NCBI GenBank assembly: GCA_037447655.1
Contig: JBBHKE010003267.1
Span: 92,301 to 121,384 of the forward strand
Direction: 5' to 3'
DNA length: 29,084 nucleotides
Source of the DNA: Zygnema cylindricum
Taxonomy: Eukaryota > Streptophyta > Zygnematophyceae > Zygnematales > Zygnemataceae
The notes beneath the pieces are model-generated. The model had not been told where the DNA came from, made no database searches, and saw only the letters and a program-made list of their open reading frames with translations. Below, piece by piece: positions 8,998 through 19,590 of the stretch (positions are counted from its first letter, which is position 1; the number at the start of each line of letters is the position of its first letter). A program made the position numbers and the translations under genes.

Positions 8998-10516
8998 TGC
9001 AACATAGCTCGACGATTTTACTTTTTTGTCTTTTTTCCCTCGTCATATTTGTTTGTGAATGTGTACACACATTTTTCGGATGATGGAGCAACAATAACCA
9101 CAAAAGTGATGACAACCCAGTGAAGGTTTGTCCTGAATTAACGTTTGAGCTCTTTCTATTAGATCAACAATGGCTTGGTTAAGAAAGATGAATGGTAGAT
9201 TAAAAAAAGAGAGTAAAAAATAAGATGTAGATTGTCTTGTCCGTGCGGTTGGAAATGCTGTCTGAAACGGGCAGTAGATAAGCCAGAAAAAGTAGGACTT
9301 GTAGAATAAAAAGTGTGGGTTTCTTTTCCCACATGTTAGTTTGGTTCAGCTTTTGTTATACATTATGATGTATGGCTCATTTTCCATGGGCCATGGAGAA
9401 GTAAAAAGTAGCTGAAAATTTTGCTCAAAAATGTATCCTGAGAAGTGGTTTTCTTGGACATGCTGATTATTATTTTGATAGCAGGAATGTCTTGTGTGTT
9501 TTACTTGACAACATGAAAACATTTACATCGCATTAACTTTCAATGAAAGCCTCTTCTAGAACCTGGTTTGGTGTTGCTGTCAAAATGGAAGGTTTAAAAT
9601 CGGTGGTGGGCAAATTGAACACTGACAATCTCACAATCTAGAAAAAGAAAGAATTGTACCAAACCACAACTAAAATGTTTTTGTGTACGAGTAGGCAGAT
9701 TAGTCACAAAGAGAGAGAATTAAGGGAAGAATTAGGAGAGTAAGTAAATCCTCAGGTGAACATTTCTTCTCAATTTCATGAAAGCTCACCATAGCACAAT
9801 CATCGAGTTGTAGTGGTGAAGTGCTAAAAGTGAAGCCACATTAAACGTTCACTGTTCGTAGTTGACTAAAGAAAAAGCCGTAAGAAATGGTTAAACATCA
9901 TTATAATATGCACGAGCTAACAATATGCACACAGTTTGCTTCTAGGACTATACTATAATCTGAAAGTGAGAAATTCGGAATGCACGGGAGAGTGGGTCGA
10001 ACCCCAAACACTTTAATGTTCAATTAAATTGGTCAGAAAGTTGAATTTTCAGTAACAAATATTTTGGACTTGAAAATTGAACTACGACATTGTTATTAGT
10101 ATAAAAATTGCATATTTCCGGATTAGTGTACCAAAAATCTGAGTTCCAACCTCTTTAGTGTTTACAGCACCCCGGCAATTTTATATTTTCAAGATTTTGA
10201 ACTCAATAAGGTAAAGTTTTACATTGAACTCGTATGGTAACAGATGAAAGACAAAGACGACGTTTAAACCGCCCATTTGCCCAAAATATGATACGGTAAA
10301 TTGTAGAAGTGGACTGTACGGTACAATCGTTCAGTAAGAGTACGGTAAGGTACGAAACGACAACCGAAACACACAAGCTTTGCCACGTGTCTTTGAATCT
10401 CCAGTTCTGTACGAACATCTTTTCCTCCTGTCCACTTCACTTCCGCCACGTTTTACTCCCTTTAATTTGCCACCTGGCAGGCCTTCCTGCAGTACGCCTG
10501 CGTCGTTCCTTGCACC
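8998..10516. other. Intergenic spacer between exonuclease gene and COQ9
   Basis: It is AT-rich and holds no convincing exon. AATAAA at 9305-9310, 308 bases after the exonuclease stop codon, is a possible poly(A) signal for that gene. The last 300 bases should hold the COQ9 promoter. They contain GTACGG words (10316-10356) also seen near 337-352, where 16 bases (GTACGGTAAGGTACGA) are shared exactly. Confidence 0.5.
10384..10389. promoter_or_regulatory. G-box CACGTG upstream of COQ9
   Basis: A palindromic CACGTG in the context GCCACGTGTC lies 128 bases before the COQ9 start codon. In plants this core binds bZIP and bHLH factors. Position and context fit a promoter element, but a 6-base palindrome can occur by chance. 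Confidence 0.35.
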
Positions 10517-13500
10517 ATGGCTGCATTATCCTCCAGCGCACGCCACGTGGCAGCTGCCGGAGTCCGTCTTCTCCGCCATGGTCCCTGTCCTCTCGCACAC
10601 AGCGGAGGAGGAATATGGACACAGCCTCACTCTCCTCCAGTCGCCATGGCTCCTGCAGTCTGTCTTCCGACAGAATCTCTTCCCTTGCCGACATACAAGT
10701 CACCAGCTGGAAGCTTTTCGTTTGTGAGGTATCTGCGGACGACGACTCTGTACAATAAGTTTCCAGAGGAGGAGGAAAGCACACAGGAAACCATATCGGA
10801 AGATGGAAAGAGTAAGTTAAAAGTGTTTTTGTCCGCCTTTTATCCGTTTTATTTTTTATTTTTTCCTTCTCAGTATCTGATTTCCTTTCGCTTTTTCTTT
10901 TTGTTCTTGTTTTTTTTCCTGTTCTCATTTTCACAGAGAAGAAAGAAAGAAAGGAAAAATATTGCAGAACAATGCAAGCCCTTCTTACAGTAGAGGAGTT
11001 TGGAAACAATGTAAATAAGCTTGCTGGATAGAAATGGAGCCTGTCGTTTGTGAAGTTTATCACAAAAGATTTACTTGAAGCGAAAAGTGCCTTAAGTAGC
11101 AAGTTAACGAGCAACCACTGAATCTATTGTTTTATTTATTATAAATTTAGGATGATAAAAAAAACAAAAAAGCATGCATGATATTGAATCATGGCATTCT
11201 ACCCGCACTCCTGCAAACATTTAATCTACTTGTTGCAGTTAACTGCAGTTATTCATTGCTTCTTTAAAAATACTTCATTATTGCACAATTTCTTTGTAGT
11301 TTAGTATTTGGCCACTTCTTAAAATTTTGAATTGAAACACGTCTTCCACATTCCTTTGCTTAAAAGAAGAGCCTGAGGTCATCATGTTCACATAATAATT
11401 TGTGGAACAAATTGACCATGATAAGATGTGATCCATATTTAGGAATTTTTTTCTCACAAAAGTACAACAAAACGAAATCACTCTATTTAAATAGTTCTAC
11501 ATCAGGGAATTGTCAATATTCAAGTGTTATTCTCATAATGTTATGCTATATAGGATCTTGGTGGAGATATAGTATTGACTACGATGGATAAGCTGAATAA
11601 GTTTAGGAAAATTTATGAGTTTTTAATCAGTCATCACGAAGTTAACAAGATATGAGTTGCTAAAAATGAACTCAGAAGAATCATGAACTTATAAGCTCCT
11701 TTGGGGTGAATATGGTGTATAGAAGAGGAAAAAACGGAAGATCCAGAACCAATCGATGAGCGCAAGCAACTTTTAGAGAGTGCTCTAACCTATGTTGTAA
11801 GTTCAAATTATTACTTGCTTCCAAAGGACTTCCGCAAGATATTTGTTTTTTCTTTTAAGCCATACTTGGATTTTACGAATCTTTTTTCGCTTACATGTGT
11901 GCCTTTCACTTTCCGGGTTGTCTCAAGTCCATGTTTTTCATACGAAAACTAAGGTTGGATGTGATCAGAACCAACTTGGATGGAGTGAGGCAGCTTTGGC
12001 AAAAGCTGCAAAGGAGGCCGGCCTTTCTCAGGCTGTGTTGGGAATGTTTCCAAGGAAAGAAGCTGAGCTCGTGGAGGTGAGTGTAAAGTGCATTTCTGTT
12101 GCATTTTTTTATGAAAGGCAGAGGAGTGAGAACATTGGGTGCTTCTTCATCTGTCGTTCTTTCTCGTTTTATGTTTGATTTTGCCTGAAAAATCCCTTTA
12201 CCGAAAGGCAAGGTCAAGCAGCACGAAGGTTACACATACACGCATGTTTGAATAGTTTCCCTTTTTTTACGTTTTGCCACGTTATCCAATTATATTACAA
12301 TATTAGTTAATACTAGTACCGCTCTAGTGCCAATGGTCCGATGGATCTAATAGCGATGAAAGATGCTGAGCCATAATGTCTTCCCACCTAAGAAAACAAA
12401 AGAAAAAATTACGCGTCAAACCAGATGCTACTTTTTGAACTTATATTTTCGAACTGTTTTAGGATGCCATTAACAAAATTTTATGGGGGGGTAGTGAATG
12501 GCAGTATTTCATGGATGCTTCCAGGCGTCAACTAAGTGAAGAGTTGACCAAAAGAGCTCAAGAATTTGAGCGTCTTCCTGCTCGTCAAAGATTGGTGGCG
12601 GCCATTCGTGAACGCCTCGAGCTACAAGCCCCATATATGTCCAGCTGGCCTCAAGCTCTAAGTATTCAGGTACAAGAACGCCTCCTATACTTCACAACTA
12701 GAATAAAAAGGTTCCAAAGTGATTCACTGGAATTTGAAATTTACCTTCGAAACGCTTGTCCAGTTTCGGAAAACACTGTTGTTTCTGGTCTGCCCGTTCA
12801 CAATTCGGAGATGAAGGGAGGGTGATTTGACAGGCTCGTCCAAATAATGTACCGACGACTCTAAAGCAGAGATGGGAGCTCATGGATGTTTTATGGAAAA
12901 CTGTGGGAGATCGATCCGAGGACATGGAACGTCATGGAAAACGATTGTTGTTAACGGGAGCTTACTCGGCGGCAGAGGTTTATATGCTTACAGACTTTTC
13001 TCCAGGTGAGAGATTTTATCAACAGTTTCGTCTACGGGAAGAAACATTGGCAAGCGACTTTTAGACAGAGGAATTCAGAGATGTTGACAGACAGGACAGA
13101 GACAGAGTGATATAGGACACAGATAGGACAGTGAAAGAGATAGAGACATGGATAGGACAGCGACAGAGACGTTTTTACGAAGAGATATTTTGGGTTAAGA
13201 CAGAGTATAGTGCTTATGTGATGACTCCCAGAGGTATGACCCTCAGCAGAATGGTTTTTTTTTTGTTTTTTTTTTCTAGATTTTCAATCTTTGCAAGCTC
13301 CCTTTTATCGTTTAGAAGTGGAATAATAATTGTGGAGGCCATTGGTTAGTGAGGTCGTAAACATCAAAGCATTGTTGAAAAGCTCTGTAAGCTCAATTTG
13401 GTATAATGAAAGACGAAAAGCCCTGAGAAGAAAATTGTATTCGGCATCTATTCAGGTTATGATGACACGTGGAAGTTTTTGGAGAGGCAAGTTGACTCCG

Positions 13501-14291
13501 TTTTGGAATTAAAGAAGACGGTTAATGAGGTGAGGGCTTTAAATTTCTTTCGTGGCCAATCTGAGTTTCGGTCATTTTTCTTACGATGTGTTGCTTGACA
13601 CCACTGATGTTCGGTGATGAAAAAGAGGTAGTTTTGTCATGAACAAGTTTTGAAGCATGTTCTGAAAATTCCGTACATGTTGTAATTTTGAGCAAATTAT
13701 ATACAGATCACAGAAAATACGAAATGGTCCACCGTACCTAACAACTTAAATATCATGTACTACACCCTGAATTGCTATGAGCGTCAATGTCGTCTTTACC
13801 ACTTTAATCAACTTTTCTTTGTGGCACGTGCCCGGTTTCCATTTGGAGACTGCCAATTGGAGGTTAAGGTCCTTAAATTTCCATCGCAGCCGTTGAATCA
13901 ATAATCTGTTAAAGTGTGCACGGAGAAATGATGTTTTAAGTGGCGGAAAAAACATTGACGTTAATAGCGATTCACATGGTGTGGTGTGTGTTTGTTTACC
14001 AGTGTCCTGTAAATGTCAATGTCTAGATCATATTCAGAAGGACAAGTTGTTCCTCTCTCATGACGTTTTGTTTTCGAGGTAAAAAATAATCCGGAATACT
14101 TAACCGGGATATGTAATGTTACCTCTGAGATTTTGTTTCAAGGTAATAAATAATCCGGGATTCTTAACCAGGAAAAATCTATTTTCTCTATTTTGTCTGT
14201 ACAGGTATCTCATGTTGCTCAAGCTGTAGGGGCGGGTTTGGCAAATACAATAAGTAACCTTTTGAAGGGCCAGCTCCCGAAATTCCCTTGA
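10517..14291 (+). CDS. COQ9: Ubiquinone biosynthesis protein COQ9, mitochondrial, 7 exons
   Basis: Exons are 10517-10811, 11723-11796, 11969-12076, 12505-12669, 12834-13005, 13456-13529 and 14205-14291, giving 324 residues with consistent phases. COQ9 is a lipid-binding helper of the ubiquinone synthesis complex at the mitochondrial inner membrane; it presents the lipid intermediate to COQ7. The first ~85 residues are Arg/Ser/Ala-rich with no acidic residue in the first 60, typical of a mitochondrial presequence. Then come ERKQLLESALTYV, GWSEAALAKAAKEAGLS and MFPRKEAELVE (about 110-159, the TetR-like N-terminal helices), APYMSSWPQALSIQ (to 214), NNVPTTLKQRWELMDVLW, YSAAEVYMLTDFSP and DDTWKFLERQ (275-284), then a helical tail ending LPKFP. 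Order and spacing match COQ9 proteins throughout. The acceptor of exon 3 was chosen at 11969 because it gives the family spacing V-x3-GW; 11955 is an in-phase alternative. The exon 2 acceptor has a weak pyrimidine tract. Confidence 0.93.
13074..13172 (+). repeat. GACAGA-type repeat in COQ9 intron 5
   Basis: Imperfect tandem words AGGACAGAGACAGAGTGATAT, AGATAGGACAG and GAGATAGAGACATGGATAGG run through about 100 bases of the intron after exon 5. It is non-coding. Confidence 0.65.
13761..13983. mobile_element. Complete TACACC-family MITE in COQ9 intron 6
   Basis: The left end TACACCCTGAATTGCTATGA (13761) and the right end ATAGCGATTCACATGGTGTG (to 13983) are imperfect inverted repeats about 30 bases long. 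The element is 223 bp. Its core (13815-13872) matches the remnants at 6235-6292 and, inverted, 18893-18958. It is non-coding and lies wholly within intron 6 (13530-14204). Confidence 0.65.
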
Positions 14292-16024
14292 GTATGTTAT
14301 CGATAAATCTTACTTTATAAAAATTGACATCAACAACATTACTCCAAAATTCACAATAAAATTCTTTGCATCACTGTGTTACATTTATTTTTTACGAGGT
14401 GTACAGATAATCAGGCTGTATTCATTTGGGGGAACTCTAGAACCAATCGGATGAGTGTAACGATGCTCGTCCTCTTATTTTAGGATAAGTATTCAGAAGT
14501 TTGTTAATTTGCCGGAAAGGCAAATACATGGAAACAGTTGTGTACATTGACTGCAAGTAATAAGCATCCTGTATGGAGCAAGTTTCATGTAATGGTTTGT
14601 TAGCAATACATGTATAGGTATCCGGTATTTTTTGCCGAGATACTTGTGGTTTTTGTTAGATATCAAATGTTTGAGATATCCAGAGTTATTTTTTTTTGTT
14701 AATAACAAGTGTCATTGTTTCCTGCTAAAAATTAAGATTCAAGTAGGACGTTTTAAAGTCCGTAAATTGTGGATAAAATGATATTACAAATCCTGACCGA
14801 ATTTTAAATGAAGGTAACCGCAAGAGTTGCCAAAGTTTTTTTTTTTTTTTTTTGGGTCTGATGAACCAATCAGGTTTTTTCAATCTTGCGCACAGCAACA
14901 TATAGAACTAATTTGACCCGGCAGAGTAATCTGTTGACCTTCAATTATATTTTTAAAGTTACAATAGTGTCGCTCACTTTTTCAACCTTTTAGCTTCCCA
15001 ACGCTTGTTTATATCTCACACTGACACCACGCTGCTTAGTGATTGATTGCTTTATGTTTTCAATCGACTTCAAAATTTGGTCGTTTACGATATCACTTTC
15101 ACTTTCAATAAGTCTGGGAGAAATAGATTCATAGAGTATAGTTTGTACTGGACTCCCTGACCATAAGACTGGCTTGTTTTAATCACTCCCATGTTTTCAA
15201 AAAAAAGGACTCAATAGTCTTTGCCTTGTGTCCAGCCATCGGGACAAAAATAAGCTCTGACAGCAGTCCAATTTTTAAAGATACCAACATCTTATTTTTA
15301 CAAATGTGAAGGGTGTTTTCAAAAGATGTGCATTTTTGTATTTTTTGTTGTAACTAGATATCAAGTGCACGGCTCCAGTTTTTTCCTACTGGTACAGCTC
15401 GTGCCAAAATTGCTGCTTATGTACATTCGAATGTATCTAGTCCCCATAAAATACTTTGAAGCCTCTCCTATAGGTAGCACACAGACATTAAAAAATATTA
15501 TTCTCTTAAGGTGCATCCAGCTCAAAAAAAAAATACTTTGTAATTCTGTTAGCATTTGTTAAATATAAATTCGAATTTCCTATGTGGAAGCTCACTAAAT
15601 CTTGAACAACTTGGTCCTAAAATATGTACACCCTTTTGTTGGGCCTAACTAGCCCTTTGGGGCCAACAGCTTTTGACAATGGAAAACTTTGCGAGGAGCA
15701 AGAAAAACATATATGAGCACTATTGCTTTCATGGGCCATTTTTATGCAGACTCTACCTTCACTTCTCTTTCATTTTTTTTTCCTCATTCCTACATAATCG
15801 AGTCTATTCCAAAAAATCCTATGTTTATCGTGATTTTTTTTTCCTTAGTTCGACAGAATTGAGTCTATTCTAAATAAACCTATGTCTACCGTGAATGTTC
15901 AATAGCAGGACAATATTGCCATGTCCTGGAACATTAAGGATCTACTACCTTCACTCTTAAAAAGTTTTACCTACAGATAGAAAAAATAAAAGAATTAATG
16001 GCACTCGCACACCGACGCCCTTTC
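14292..16024. other. Spacer between convergent COQ9 and Root-cap genes
   Basis: About 1.7 kb, AT-rich, with poly-T at 14838-14855 and no supported gene. An imperfect ~52-base tandem duplication lies at about 15798-15895: GAGTCTATTC and CCTATGT-T-ACCGTGA-type words occur twice. It should hold both 3' untranslated regions. Confidence 0.5.
14355..14360 (+). terminator. Possible COQ9 poly(A) signal AATAAA
   Basis: AATAAA lies 64 bases after the COQ9 stop codon, in AT-rich DNA. Plant poly(A) signals are loose, so this is a candidate only. Confidence 0.35.
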
Positions 16025-18466
16025 TCAGCGTGAAGTTGGAAGGGCAAAATTTTTAATGCGACTATAGCTTGTATAGTAGCTATTAGTGGCAAGCACATTG
16101 TCAATAACATAGTTTTCAGGATTTCCATCAAGGAAACCCTTTCCGTCCTCTCCGTCGGCAGTGATTGGATGGAGTTGATTTGCAGTAATTCTGGAAAAGA
16201 TAGTTGCCCGTTCCTCGCGGTCATCTCGGAACGTCTGACCTAAGATGCCATGGATCATAGGTGTATACTGCAAGGATCCGAAAGAACACCAAAAACCAAC
16301 TCAGAGACAGCTCCCAAACTTCTGTGCAGGAAGGGCGGAGGCCCAGCTATGGGGTTGCTCAATGTCCAGTAATGTTGAAGAGCCAACAAACGTACAGTTT
16401 CGAATCACATTTAAACACCTCTTACACACATTAGTTTATGAAGACATGCACTTTCCATGCATCTCTCGAAACATTCAAATGTTTTTCTCTTAAATAAAAA
16501 AAAAAGACCAGATGGTAGGATTATCATACAATGACAGATTTGAAAGCCAGGCTGATGTGCACGTATGCTTCCTCTGGAGTTTGAAGGAGTGGATTTGCAA
16601 CCCGGAGAATCATTTGCATTTTCAGCAAATTTTCAATGTGCACAGTGTAGATATCCACATCATATGGCCCTGATTTCTGGTATGCTTGCAAGGTAATAGT
16701 AAGACCTCCAGGCAGAGTTAACACCTCATTCTCCTGCAGGAGAAAATAAAATGACAGAGGAAAACAAGCATGCCAAATTAGAGTCTTGGTAGATGTGGTG
16801 GCCCATTGTAGGAACTCTTGTATAACAAGGAAGAGAAAATCAGCAAGAAAGAAGAAAAGGAGATTCTGTGTACCTTCAATCGCGGTAGTTCCCTGCCTTC
16901 AAATTCTATCTTCTCTATGAAGCCCTCTCCACGGTTGGTCTTTGCTCCACTTCGAGCCACAACTTGCAACCAATGCTCATCATCATTCACCAACCAAACA
17001 ATTCCAAGCTCTCGAATCCATGTCCGAACAAAATTCCTTGCCGTTAGCATTTCCTGCCCTCATAGTCGCCTGGTGTTCATAGTAGCCAGTCATCTTCATG
17101 TTGACTTGCAGCTGTTGGTCAGAAATGAGAGAATAGCTTTCATTCGGGACTCCATTGAAGTCATACTTTGTTCCATGAGCTCCTGTGAGATGGGGATCAT
17201 TCGAGCACTCAGGCGTTTGGCATTTTGCTCCAACACTGCTTAGAACCATTCCACGGGATTTATCAACACAAATGGGGGCTGAAAAGGGGCCGTAGAGGAA
17301 ACACATGCCGGTTATATTGCAGGTACAATCTCTGCATTCAAAAATTTCATTATAGGGAAAAATTGCACAATAAGAAGATTTTTTTTTTGGAAAGTAGGCC
17401 CATGTTTGTTTCTTCTTCGTACTTCCATTTTTGATGATTGAAGAAACTTCCACAGGCTTTATGGAAACATATGGTTTGACTTTGTCTCCTTTCAATATAC
17501 GATGACACCTTTGGTGTCACCTTTGGCTGCATTTTATACTGCTGAATGTACGATTGAGCTAATGCATTGTGCATAAAATATTCTTGTAAACCACATTGCT
17601 TGAGGTTTACATGCCTCTCCAGAAATAAAAATAAAAGTAAGGCTAGCAATCAGTACTACTACCACTAAAAGTAAAAATATTAATGAAAAGACGGCATCCG
17701 ATAAATTGCCATCAGAAGGTATGGAAAGTAGCTCACACGTTTACAAACTGATAATACTTGCACTTGTGCCAGAACTTGCATGCCTTACAGCATTCGGAAG
17801 CATTTGCCACATCGATTAAGAAAATATCATTGGTCGCATTTACTTTATACTTGGTGTCAAATGTTTTACCAACGATCCCTTGTTTCGCATTTCGCCATTC
17901 GGACTTCGAATCTCCATGTCCAAGCTCACCTTTACCTAAAGGGACCTAATAAATACAAACAAATGTCAACAACGAGTGTTAGTATTATTTCAAATGATAG
18001 AAGAAATCAGGACCTAGCAGAGAACCCGCATTGGAAACGATTATTTGACAAAGTAAAAATTTAAACATGTGAAAGCATTAGAATGTTTCAAATGCGTAAG
18101 ATATTCCAGAAGCAAACAGATTATAGCAGCTCTTTTAATTATTTCATAGAGAATAATGTTACCTGATCCAATTTTTTTGCGTCTTCAAAATCAGCACTAA
18201 CTTCCAGATTACCTCCTATTTCCCTCCCGCTATTAAGAATTAGCATTATCTAAGCATGCCTATGTTCATACCTTCCAGTGAAATACATTTCCTCCTGATT
18301 GACAGTTCCCTGAGTTACAGCTTAAGTTAAAGTCCAAAAATGGGCAGGTTTCACGCGGCTTTCCCTCAACAGCCTTTAGCTCCCAGCTACTAACTACCAG
18401 GCAGTTCAGGATCAAAACGACAGCCGTCAAATAAGCAGCTCCAGCCAGAAACGTGTGTGAAGCCAT
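16025..18466 (-). CDS. Secreted Root-cap/VWD-like protein, frameshifted, 6 exons
   Basis: Exons (transcript order) are 18466-18272, 17945-17745, 17616-17501, 17331-16874, 16733-16530 and 16267-16025. After allowing for one extra base in exon 4 the product would be 471 residues. Residues 1-30 are a signal peptide (LTAVVLILNCLVV core), so it is secreted. Exon 2 ends in a Cys cluster (C117, C118, C121, C127; ECCKACKFWHKCKYYQF) resembling PAN/Apple modules. Exon 4 has a Cys-rich stretch, then NDPHLTGAHGTKYDFNG (about 215-231), a VWD-type start as in plant Root-cap/LEA-like proteins, with SYSLISDQQLQVNM following. Exons 5-6 carry the second half, ending with HGILGQTFRDD near the C-terminus, also a Root-cap/VWD hallmark. 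Within exon 4 the frame changes between 17059 and about 17035, near AAA (minus strand) at 17050-17052, with no splice site to explain it. It may be a pseudogene or an assembly error. The function in cells is unknown; extracellular or cell-wall action is inferred. The exon 3 limits are the least certain. Confidence 0.75.
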
Positions 18467-19590
18467 GGATGGAAATGTTTTTGATTCGGAAGAGGAACGA
18501 TGGCTGCAGGCTGGGAGAAATGGACGGATTTCGTGTTTGATTCCCGAGTCAAACTGCCGGCAACGTTGATATTTACATCGAGGGAGAAGAAACAACTTGC
18601 CGGTTGGAGATTCGACTGCCGGTCAGCAGGATCCCGTCAGCCCGGTTTGGAGCCATGCTGCGATGCGAAACGGGCCCTGGCCGTCTGGATCGCCGGTCGA
18701 CTGCACTGAGGCTCACTTGTTTATTAATGCAGAATCTGAACCCTTCATCATTTACGTTACGACAAGGATGTGGCTCTCCGCCTTTTCCATGATGTACACC
18801 GTGAATCGCTATTAGTGTTAATGTTTTTTTCCTCTTAAAACATTTTTTCTCCGTACACACATGTCCGATTGTGGATCTGACGGTTGAAATTGAAAGGTAA
18901 GATTCTCAGCTTCCGATTGGCGGTCTCAAATTAAAAATCAGACAGATGTGTACCCAGAAAAGATGTATTTAGCAATACTGTATCGGTGCGCTTACACCAC
19001 GACCTTGAACCTAAATCGACCCTTTGCTACATCGATGTCTTGAGTGCGCTTTATTAAACCGAACGTGCGCCTATTTGCTCCCCTAAATTAATAAGCGGTT
19101 AAAAATAGTCCAATTAGCTCGGATCTAAATTAGAATTATTAAGACTGAATTAAACCATATGCAACAGCTAAAAGCAACTCCCGGGGTCCTGCACTATCCA
19201 GTTTCCGTGTTGCACTTACGTTGTCGACAAAGAAATAAATTCAGGACAGCCGTTTAGCGTATTGCAGATGCCACGCTGACCGGAACTAATGACTTGGCAG
19301 CTTTATAATCGTGTGCGCGACTCCGCGATTGGTTGGCCTGATATGATCCTCCAAAGGTCCTAACTCCGAAGTCCTGAACCTCTCCACCTTTGCTATGGCA
19401 GAGAGGTTTAGATATTAGATTCCTTAAAACTGAAGTAGTTCAATTCTAGAATACTTTGTGAAAACATTTTTACACTGTAATTTTCTGTTTATGTAGTTGC
19501 ATAAAGGTAGTCACAATCTGGCTGTACAACATCCCCACTCTGTATAGTTTGCTCCTCGTTGTTGTTGATTCTACTTTAGGAAGCATAGCT
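18467..19590. promoter_or_regulatory. Divergent intergenic region, Root-cap gene / plastid gene
   Basis: This 1.1-kb spacer separates two start codons on opposite strands, so it should hold both promoters. The first 250 bases (18480-18720) are GC-richer than the surroundings and open in several frames, but I see no domain and take them as 5' untranslated sequence or promoter of the minus-strand gene. A MITE lies at 18795. No clear TATA box was picked. Confidence 0.4.
18795..18960. mobile_element. TACACCG-family MITE remnant in the divergent promoter
   Basis: The left end TACACCGTGAATCGCTATTA (18795) matches the family terminus. About 18893-18958 is the reverse complement of the core shared with 6235-6292 and 13815-13872. 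I see no clean right end, so the copy looks rearranged. It lies about 330 bases upstream of the Root-cap start codon. Confidence 0.55.

Noticed and set aside
9990-10012. tRNA T-arm-like GGGTCGAACCCC
   Set aside because: No matching A box, anticodon arm or acceptor stem is found upstream, so it is not a tRNA gene.
10437-11114. 225-codon minus-strand frame opposite COQ9 exon 1
   Set aside because: It is antisense to a well-supported COQ9 exon and runs into a translated pyrimidine tract of intron 1, without recognisable domains.
18162-18203. Possible extra exon of the Root-cap gene (frame with NLEVSADFEDAKKIG)
   Set aside because: Its 5' phase cannot join exon 1, while exon 1 joins 17945 directly in frame. 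It is kept as intron.
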